A stretch of DNA of 64,000 nucleotides from Auricularia sp. M13 (lineage: Eukaryota > Basidiomycota > Agaricomycetes > Auriculariales > Auriculariaceae), in contig CM073193.1 in assembly GCA_037042915.1 (NCBI GenBank), forward strand, positions 1,798,001-1,862,000, in the 5' to 3' direction. Positions 56,074-64,000 of this stretch are shown here, one piece after another. A model generated the notes under the pieces. The model worked only from the letters and a program-made list of their open reading frames with translations. It had not been told where the DNA came from and made no database searches. Numbering within the stretch: the stretch's first letter is position 1; each line of letters opens with the position of its first letter. The position numbers and the translations under genes are program-made.

Positions 56074-56442
56074 AAAACACTGACAGGAAGCTTACATCAA
56101 TACTGATGTGACACGGTGACAGCGTGAGCACCGCCTCGAGAAATGTTACCTATAAGCCACGCGCCGGCCGTGGTCGAGGAGGTCATCGACTAGTAGGCGC
56201 AGTGGCGCGCATCACGGAACGGACGCGGCTCCTTGCCGTCACACGACGACCTTTTTTGTCTCTCAGCTTTGGGCACCGTTCTCGCGCTTTTTTTGTGCAA
56301 TTATTTGCGCGGTCTGGAGTGAAGGGGCAGCATTGCATTGTCTAGTTATTACCGGAGCGAGGATAAAGACCCGCGCCCCGCGACTTCTCCGCGCCTTCCA
56401 CCGCTTTACCTTATATCATCTGCCGCTTCTCGAATATCAGGG
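56074..56442. other. intergenic region before zinc-finger gene A
   Basis: 370 bp, presumed HDHD2 3' UTR and the promoter of gene A. Confidence 0.5.
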
Positions 56443-57618
56443 ATGGACAGGCGCGCGACCCTTCCTCCCTTTCCCCCAGACGACCTCGGAGACGCCTCGA
56501 ACCTGCCCTCCCTCCGCCAGCTTTTTCCTGGTGCGCCCGCTGTCTGGTGTCTGTTGACATCTAGGCCCCTGTTGTTAATGAATGCGACAGAACATCTCCG
56601 GATGGAAGCCGCAAACTATTACCAGCAACAACAGGCTGCCCAGGAGGCTACGGCGTCAAGACCAAGCGCCTATCCAGCTCAAATACAGCTACCACAGCAG
56701 CAGCAGGGTCCCCTCAGCCCTTCTCCCATGTCTGGCTACCACCACCCGTCCGCGCACCAGCAGCAGTATGCCGCGTACGCCACCCAGCAGCCCTCGGCCC
56801 AGCCCGTCCAAGGCTCGTCCCAGGGCGTGCTGCTGCCCGTGCAGTCCGCAGCGCGCGAGCTCGACTCCAAGTACGACTGCCCGTACTGTGGGAAGCGTTT
56901 CGACCGGCCCAGCAGCGTAAAGGTGCGTGCGTGTTCTAGCCACGGCGCGCAACGCTCCCGCTGACATTTCGGTTCCGCGAGCGCAGATCCATATCACTTC
57001 GCATACGGGCGAGAAACGTGAGTGTGTGCGCCCGTCGCCAGCGGCGTCATGGACGCCCTTGCTGACGTCCCTGCGTGGCACCCAGCGTTTATCTGCGCGT
57101 TCCCCGGCTGCGGGCGAAGATTCAGCGTCAACAGCAACATGCGCCGCCACCTGCGCACCCACGCCGCCCAGCCGCAGGCGGCGTCGTCGCACGACTCTCC
57201 CGATGCCGAGGAGGAGGACGCGCCGCGCCCGCCGCAGCACCGCCCGCCCCGATCCGCTCCGGTCGTCCCCACGATGCCCCCTATCATGCCCGCCCAGCCC
57301 CACGCCCACCCACAGCACCCCCAGTCGCCGGCGGCGCCCAGCGGCTACCAGCAGTACCAGATGCAGCAGCAGCCCATGCTGGGTGCCCAGGCCGCCATGC
57401 GCCCCCAATCTCAGCCGCAGCCGGCGCAGCATGGCGCCGCGATGCTGCAGTCACAGCCTCAGCATCAAGCCGCACCCGGCGTCGCCATGCCGCAGTACGG
57501 CGGATATGCTGCGTATGGTCAGTACGGCGGGTACGCGCCGGCCACGCCGGAGTCCATAAGATGGATGTCTGGAGCAGGCATGCATCAGGGTGGCCAACCC
57601 GACTATGCGCCACGGTAG
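56443..57618 (+). CDS. C2H2 zinc-finger transcription factor A
   Basis: Four exons, 56443-56530, 56591-56922, 56987-57017 and 57086-57618, give 327 residues. A short N-terminal motif, 'LPSLRQLFPEHL', is followed by a Gln/Pro-rich linker and two fingers: 'CPYCGKRFDRPSSVKIH' to 'HTGEKP' and 'CAFPGCGRRFSVNSNMRRH' to 'RTH'. The fingers are C-x2-C-x12-H-x3-H and C-x4-C-x12-H-x3-H. Introns cut finger 1 just before its first His and the linker Lys-Pro, leaving a 31-nt exon. The C-terminus is Pro/Gln/Ala-rich with 'QYGGYAAYGQYGGYAP'. Expected to bind DNA in the nucleus. First of three related genes in this cluster. Confidence 0.88.
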
Positions 57619-58940
57619 CCGCCGGTCTCTCACAATCCACGTCTATATTCACCTTCCATCCGCATGCTATCCCACCTCCACATCGCCTTCCATGCATTGG
57701 ACTCTCGAACTCGCTTGTGTTGCATTACAGGACGGCTGGGTATCAACCCCTCGCTCTCTCGACATTAGATCTCGTAATCTATATCAAATCTCTGCTCGTC
57801 ATGCTGTGCTTCACTTGCTCGTTGCTAATGTACTGCTTTTTATCGTTACACCCTCTGTGTTGTCCTGGTTAAAGATTCGACTCCTCTGCGAAGCCGAGCG
57901 TTGCCCGACGCGACGTTGACCGACTACCGGCTGGGTCACGTTCCCGCTACAGCACACGATGCCAATTATTCCAAGCGCCTCGGACGACTCCGTCTGACCG
58001 TGAAGCACCGGTGATAGACAGAACACGTGGCCCCGACTGGGTGCGGTTGAAAGCTGGAAGCAAAGTGGAACGCCCTAAGCGGACTTCCCAAGTTGTTATT
58101 GTTTGGCAAAGACCTGTCATTGCATGCCCGCACCGATGAGACCACCGTCACGGCCACCCGCGAGCGCCTCGCTTCCCCCGCTTCCTTTGGCCGGGCCCGG
58201 TGTACGCGTGCAGAAGTCCTCAGGAAGGGCGATGCTGGTCGTGCTGGCGGGTACGATTCGTGATTTCGGTCTCATCGGAAGGCAAAGATGGGCGGACGGG
58301 CCATCGTTCTTCGTCGATGCTGCGGCAACCTGCAGGGCTTCCCGTGCATCGACAGGGCTCCCAGAGCCACAAGCGTGCAGTCTTTTACTGGCCCCGGCGT
58401 TGTGCGATCTCAGCGATCGCAGGGTCTATCTGAGGACAAAGCAGAGCCAGTGCGCACAGACTGCAAAACAGGGGATGACACACATTGCTGTGGGCATCGA
58501 TGACTTTTCAAGTGTCAGCCGTGTGCCCAGCACTGGTGCAAACTCCTCTCCGGCGGACGCTGCCTCATCGGGGTATACTGGTCTGCATTTGGACGACAAT
58601 CAGTGATCACCTTCCGCTTTGCTGTGTTGTTGCCCTGGCCCTCGAGTGGCGAAGCCAGCCCTTCGAGCATCAGAATGTTCCCGCGGTGCCATATACACTG
58701 CAGCGGCGCCTCGATGGCTGCTGCGTCCCGCATCCTTCGATCTTTCCTGGTCTCTTTGCCAGCCCGAGCAAAGGAAGCGCTCTCAGCGTTGTCATGCTCT
58801 GCGCCTCGGGTGCACAAATCAGGGCCCATCCTAAGGCAGTATAAAGTATCATCACCTCGACCTTCGGCCTCCTGGATCGGGCCACTCGCTGACAGTCTCG
58901 TCTTTTACGACTAAGTTCCCCGTAGTCTTTATTCTATACC
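57619..58940. other. intergenic region between zinc-finger genes A and B
   Basis: 1.3 kb with a 167-codon frame at 58103-58606 (+) and overlapping antisense frames, none recognised. Confidence 0.4.
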
Positions 58941-60108
58941 ATGCACACAGGCCAGGAGCACGGTCGTCGTTCAACTAATCCTTCCAACAATTCGGGGTCC
59001 TCCAATTCCAACTCGCTGCCGTCTATCCGAGATGTGTTCCCGGGAGGTATGTGCCGTCTACCACCGAGAACGGCCGCCCGCTGACGTGCTCTTCCTTCAC
59101 CACCTAGCCTTCGAGTACCCACACGGAGATCCCAGGGCACACCCGCCCGGCCACTCGGCTCAACTGTGCGTAAATCCTGGCATGCTTGTCGCGATTCATT
59201 CAGGTTAATCATGTCGATCCCCCTATAGCCCTCCGCTGCAGCATCCCGTTCCTGTACGTCCAGTCATCCATCGACGCTGGTCGACGTCAATGGAGCGCTC
59301 ACGACGATGGCAGCCGTACCCCCAACCGCATCCCCAGCACCCGTACCCGGCGCGCGTCACCCCTTCTTCGTTTATGCCTTCTCAGCCGCCGCCGATGCCG
59401 CCGATGCATCGTAATAATTATTACGACCCTTCTTCCGCTCCTGGCCTAATGCCCCGCGCTCCCGCGCCTTTAACGCCGCGTCCGTATTCGGCGACCCGTC
59501 CTTACGGTGATCAACGTCCACCCCAACACGCAGCTCCGCTGCCCATGCAGACGCCGCCGCCGCCCACTATGCGCCCGCCGCCACCCCCACAGGCGGGCGC
59601 GATGCCCGGCGGCACATTCATTAAACTTGCCCCGTCGTCGTCCGGAAATCTTGTCATCAACGCCCAGTCCAACAACCCGCGCGGCCTATCCAAGATTGGC
59701 AATCTGCAATTTGAGCCCTCAGATCCAGCGGAGGGCCGACATGTCTGCGACCGGTGCGGCCGCCAGTTCGACCGGCCCAGCACCCTTCGCGTGCGTCTAG
59801 CTCGCTCTCCCCGCGGTACATAGCTGACGCATCTCGATAGACACACATGAACGCACACGATGGCAACAAGCGTGCGTGACGCTCGATACGTTCCACGTTT
59901 CTTCTGGCTCATCTCATCTCATCTAGCCTTCGCATGTCCAAAATGTGGACGTGGGTTCGTTGCGTCCAGCAACATGCGGCGCCACGAACGTCGGTGCCGT
60001 GAAGGCCAAGGCAGTACTGGCAATGACCCTCAATCACCTTCGTCCGCCAGCAGCGGTTCATCACGTTCTTGTGCGTTCTTATGCCTTCTTTTATTCTCCT
60101 TCGGCTGA
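58941..60108 (+). CDS. C2H2 zinc-finger transcription factor B
   Basis: Five exons, 58941-59046, 59108-59165, 59229-59790, 59841-59871 and 59927-60108, give 312 residues. N-terminal motif 'LPSIRDVFPGAFEYPHG', then a long Pro-rich linker and two fingers: 'CDRCGRQFDRPSTLRTH' to 'HDGNKP' and 'CPKCGRGFVASSNMRRHERR'. The second finger ends H-x4-C, so it is C2HC-like rather than C2H2. The 31-nt exon 4 has the same position and phase as in genes A and C. The tail is Ser-rich and ends in a short hydrophobic run ('CAFLCLLLFSFG'), which may mean a further intron was missed near 60062. Confidence 0.82.
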
Positions 60109-62312
60109 TGATTCCGCCTGTTTGCGCACACAGAAAGTTATACCTGCAAAACGCAGCACGGTTTAATCGGTATCTCAGCCACAAACACCTGCACACGCGT
60201 AATGATGTGCGCCTCATTTCCACCCCCTCCCTCGACCGCGCACCCGACTTTCTTCGGCTCCGTCTTGATATTATTCCCGTGCTTTCGTCACTGCTCCACT
60301 GCTCAAACACCACTGTTTCCGTAATGGCCCCCGATTCCCCAAAACTTAGACTTACCGATACCGATCCCGTCTGGCAGACAGCTTCCCGTCTTTCCAGTTC
60401 TTTCTTCGCCGTCTGTCTATTATTCGTGCTCGCTACTCTTTGGTGTTTTCTTTCCTGATCCGTCATTTTTATCCTCTTCGAACAATCTTTTTCCCTTTAG
60501 ACTTTCTCCATCTAGACTTCAACTTCTTTGGACATTGACTTGCATACATGTTTTCCCTACCGTTTGTCGCCGCACGTCATCACTCACTGTATTACAATGC
60601 CTCCCTCCATGTATGCCCCATGTAGCTCATACTATCCATGATCGAAGGCGCACATGAGATAATGTACACATGTTGTTCTCTTGAAACTCGCCGATTCAGG
60701 GAGTGCCCTCCAGTAGACACCTGTTCGAGCTGAGGCGTGGCAAAAACGTGGCCGGCATGGGTTAAACATGCGCAAAGACACGATCGTTATTTGTGAACGG
60801 CTGTATTTCAGTTTGCTTGCAGTATCCTCAGGCTGAAGCGAAAGACAAGTACCGCAACCGAAAGGGCGGTGAAACTCTAAAACTTCTGCCGATCTCGATG
60901 TATGTGAAGGCGATGCAACAGCACGTATACTCTCAGTGCTCCGCAATGCATTCAGGTCGGCGCAGTCAGGCCAGGAACGTCTGCGCTGAACAGCCTGAGG
61001 AACGCGCAGTCCAGCCGACGATCCGGCCGAGCAGCAAGCGTACCATCTGCACGGTTGAGATTCAACGTGGCATGGAATAGCAAGCTGTTCACGAGGGCTA
61101 AAGTTACTCTCCGACCGCAGACAGTGATCAACCGTGAGGGGGGGAAGGATTATTCGAAGCTGCTCTCCCTGTGGCGCGCAAGGAGTCCCATAACGAATCC
61201 GTGGCGATCGACTGCCTGAAGATCGGATCGAGTCATTAATGCACCTCTGCAGCAGTGCAGCCCTGTAGCCGTGTCTGTGATGCCCTGACAGCTTCTCCGG
61301 GTTTCCTGCAACAAAGGCATTGGTTGTCCCAGGCGAACGACTCGGATGGCGGTGACGCACGGGTTCTACATGATTATACATTATAGTACGTGAGGATTCC
61401 GTGAGATAGCGGAGGATGAATCACAGTTCCGGTGCTCCTGAGGATGGCGCAGCCTGATTATAATGGTTAGTTTAACCGAGCAAGTCATGACCAGGTCGAT
61501 CTTCTTCTGAATCATGCGCTGCACATAACCAGGCCTGTATTATTTTTTTATTCACTGTAAGACATATTCGCCTATCATAACTTTGTGCCTCATCACAGTT
61601 TGAGCTACAACTGTGCCGGACATTGCGTTCACGCGAGCATCGGGGTATCCCTGATGATCTGCGCACAGCCACAGAGCCTAATGTGACGCCATCGCCTTTG
61701 GAAGGGGATCATCTTGCCGATCATCGTCTTTGGAATGGCAAATAATCCTCTGACACTCTGAGAAGGATGCTCTCTTTAACCTCTCAATTAACTTAAAATG
61801 TTGCGTTGTAGCGCAGGTTCAAAGGGGGTGAGCGTTTCAAGGTGGCCAATTGCTTATCCAAGCCCTGGGCGCTGACGCGTCGATGCTGCAAACATGCATT
61901 CCCGATAACTGTGATCCATAGCTTTCGGTTGTGGCACTGCTTCAGGAAGAAAGCCGCTCAAGTGCTGACAACCTTTACCTGACCGTTTAACCAGCCGATA
62001 AAGCCACCATGTTGCATGCAGACTGAGAATTCCGTCTTAAGCAGCTGCAGAAGATATGGTGTGTTTAATTCTGTTACGAACATTGAGGCGTCGGAAGCGC
62101 CCCCTGTGTCAGCGGGTGCAGGGGCGTCAGGGATCCCGCAGTGCAAGCAAGGAGCAGCAAAGTCATGCTCGAGGTACCGCATCCGTATAGCATATCCTAG
62201 GATTACAGTATAAGAGCTCCCCTTCATCCCCAGCTCAAATCATCATCATCAATTTTCCATTCTTCCACATTACGCCTTTCTTCCGTCCCTCAATAACTTT
62301 CGCATACTACGA
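60109..62312. other. intergenic region between zinc-finger genes B and C
   Basis: 2.2 kb. A 249-codon minus-strand frame (61381-60632) has no family features. The right end holds a TATA-like AGTATAAGAG at 62207-62216 and CT-rich sequence ahead of gene C. Confidence 0.4.
62207..62216 (+). promoter_or_regulatory. TATA box candidate of zinc-finger gene C
   Basis: AGTATAAGAG about 100 bp before the ATG at 62313, followed by a CT-rich leader. Confidence 0.45.
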
Positions 62313-63070
62313 ATGTCTGGCCATCCTCAGCAGCAGAACCAGTCTGGCAGACCCACGCTGCCTCCTATAAGAAGCGTTCTTCCCGCATGTGAGCGCGTCG
62401 ATATTGCGGGCACTGATGACAGAGTTGAACAAGTTTTCCCAGCTGCATTCCCGCCTCAGCAGGGACATCCTCAGCCGCCGGCTGCATATGCAGCGGTAAG
62501 TCTTCAGACAGCGATTTGCGATTCATAGCTAACTGGATATGGAGGTTCCTCAACATGGCGGCCAGCCGGCGTACCCACATATCCTGCGAGGGCAAACACC
62601 AGCTCCGCCAATTGGGCCCATTCCTCCCCACCCTGCTATGAGACCCCCTCAGGCACCAAGGCCGGGAACCCCAGGATTTAGCGTATTGATCCCGTCTCCC
62701 GGAGGAGGCCTACGTGACCAGCAGACTCGACCGGGCACTATCCTCAGGCAGCCACATCCCGAAGGCTCAGTAACTGCTCCTCGACCGAGACGCTTTATAT
62801 GCAACTTTCCGAATTGTAACGCAGCTTTCGATCGCCAGGCTGCCCTCGACGTATGTTAACCTTGACTATCTTTCCGCCTACCAACACTTGTCTCACTCGA
62901 TTGTAGAACCACATTCGTACACACACTCACGAAAGGCGTAAGCTTATTGACCATTCTCATGTACCATCGTTGACTTCAGGACAGCATACAGGTGCAGATT
63001 CTGCCCGGCCGATTTCACGACCAGCAGCAACTTGAATCGTCACGAAAGAGACCAGCACCCTACCCGCTAG
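62313..63070 (+). CDS. C2H2 zinc-finger transcription factor C
   Basis: Five exons, 62313-62388, 62443-62495, 62545-62850, 62907-62937 and 62985-63070, give 183 residues. The start 'SGRPTLPPIRSVLP' resembles the N-terminal motif of genes A and B. After a Pro/Gly-rich linker come 'CNFPNCNAAFDRQAALDNH' to 'RTH', then 'ERPYRCRFCPADFTTSSN' and 'LNRHERDQHPTR'. The fingers are C-x4-C-x12-H-x3-H and C-x2-C-x12-H-x4-H. The first intron (62389-62442) is in frame and therefore less certain. Exon 4 is again 31 nt. Probably a nuclear DNA-binding protein; the shortest of the three. Confidence 0.83.
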
Positions 63071-63508
63071 AGCTCAAGATGAACCATCGTATCTGCAATA
63101 TTTATTGAAACCATAGAGGCCGTGACCAATCACCAGAGTACTGTATCCATAGCTTTGCATAGAGCCCTCCCCCCCCAGACTGTAACACTATCACCATAGA
63201 TTTATGTACGCTTTGTAGAGGTAGAAGATACGTATCTAAATTTGTATCAATTTCTGTAGTACTGTGTCACTAGCTAGACTCTAGAGTACTTTTACATAAT
63301 CATGTAAGAAGCTTCGCGGGCTCTTGACTGCAACCGGCGGGCCGGTCGAACAGTTGAATATGTGGAAGCCGACGCCGTGGAGAATTTTCGGGAATTGTGG
63401 ACGAAGCGGGCGCTACCGCGGGCCGCAGGGCTTGTGCTACGTGGGAGGGTCGTGCGCGTGATGCATAAAGGCTGCACGAGACTGTACGTTCCTCCAAAGC
63501 CCCTTGCC
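63071..63508. other. intergenic region before the GH3 gene
   Basis: AT-rich left part is probably the 3' end of gene C; the right part should hold the GH3 promoter. No other feature seen. Confidence 0.5.
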
Positions 63509-64000
63509 ATGCTGACGCGTCTGATCCTGCTTGCTCAGGCATTTCTTGCGTGCCATGGACGAGAGGGCAAGCCGCTGTACAAAGACCCGAGTGCGTCCAT
63601 CGAAGCGCGGGTCGCGGATTTGCTGCCGCGAATGAGCGTGCAGGAGAAAGTGGCCCAAATGTAGCGCATTCTCGCAGGCAGTAACATTCGAACTGACCCC
63701 AATCTCAGCATTCAGGGTGATATGAACGGATGGATGGACTTCAGTGACCCCAACGATAACACACTCACGTTCAATGCGTCGGGACTCGTGAGTTATCATT
63801 GCACTCCGGAATGTGTGTTGACAGTTTCAGGTCGACATGGCGAAAACGAAAGCGGGTGCATTCTGGGGTCAGACTTTGGCTGTGAAAATCCTTGGCGGTA
63901 CTGACATTCAGTTACAGGTGGCTACGCGACACCCTGGGAAAAGTTTACGTACGGTGTCACCATTGGGCAAAAGTATCTCATGGAGAATACGACTTTGGGC
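63509..64000 (+). CDS. secreted GH3 beta-glucosidase, 5' part (runs off the right edge)
   Basis: Exons 63509-63660, 63709-63787, 63831-63867 and 63918 to the window end join in frame. A signal peptide opens the protein ('MLTRLILLAQAFLACHG'). The N-terminal GH3 features follow: 'RVADLLPRMSVQEKVAQI', 'IQGDMNGWMDF', 'VDMAKTKAGAFWG', 'GYATPWEKFTYGVTIGQKYL' and 'MENTTLG', just before the usual 'IPAIIQSEGLHG' region, which is outside the window. GH3 enzymes hydrolyse beta-linked glucose or xylose from oligosaccharides outside the cell, often in cellulose or hemicellulose breakdown. Introns are 48, 43 and 50 nt. An upstream in-frame region from 63362 has an alternative start but would bury the signal peptide. 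Confidence 0.9.

Noticed and set aside
58103-58606. 167-codon plus-strand open frame
   Set aside because: Overlaps antisense frames of similar length; no domain, and no promoter or intron signals to support it.
60632-61381. 249-codon minus-strand open frame with an ATG
   Set aside because: Composition is rich in Arg, Ser and Cys without motifs, no splice context, and it looks like a chance frame between zinc-finger genes B and C.
1-64000. LTR retroelements, virus-derived elements, CRISPR arrays, rRNA
   Set aside because: No paired long terminal repeats, integrase, capsid-like or other viral signatures, regular spacer repeats or rRNA sequence were seen.

Overview
This window looks like nuclear DNA of an agaricomycete (mushroom-forming basidiomycete). 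Genes are GC-rich and dense with GT-AG introns of about 43-111 nt. The families fit: a Plavaka DNA transposon, a con-6 protein, basidiomycete-type BTB and F-box genes, a secreted polysaccharide lyase and a GH3 beta-glucosidase. There is no operon structure and I found no tRNA, rRNA or CRISPR array. Exon joins below were read by eye from splice signals and reading frame; most sum to whole codon numbers, but none is confirmed by transcripts.

Layout. 1-2593 (-): 5' part of a Plavaka transposase, open across eight exons, leaving the window on the left. 2.6-9.4 kb: gene-poor, with a 1.63-kb TA-flanked inverted-repeat DNA element at 4503-6131. 9.4-19.3 kb: con-6 protein, a Gln-rich conserved protein (-), a tRNase Z-like protein with a repeat tail (+) and a BTB protein (-). 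20.3-31.7 kb: an F-box gene (-) cut in two by a 10.46-kb LINE insertion (+) with a 16-bp target duplication and a poly(A) tail. The LINE carries ORF1 (CCHC knuckle, RGG tail, apparent introns), a 1,870-codon ORF2 and an unexpected upstream gene for a small membrane protein. 32.3-40 kb: DUF3421/DM9 protein (+), NF-YC/HAP5 (-), an inverted-repeat element, a LURP-one-like protein (-) and MTAP (-). 40-48 kb: mostly gene-poor, with a divergent forkhead protein (-) at 43-44.3 kb. 48.1-56.1 kb: conserved hypothetical gene (-), secreted polysaccharide lyase (+), HDHD2-type HAD hydrolase (+). 56.4-63.1 kb: three C2H2 zinc-finger genes (+) of shared ancestry with a conserved 31-nt exon. 63.5 kb to the end: 5' part of a secreted GH3 beta-glucosidase (+).

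Functional themes. The two secreted enzymes suit plant or fungal polysaccharide breakdown. HAP5, the forkhead protein and the three zinc-finger proteins are probable transcription regulators. MTAP serves methionine salvage. The most unusual region is 20.3-31.7 kb: a young-looking LINE insertion has inactivated a host gene, and the inserted DNA appears to hold unspliced introns and an extra gene.
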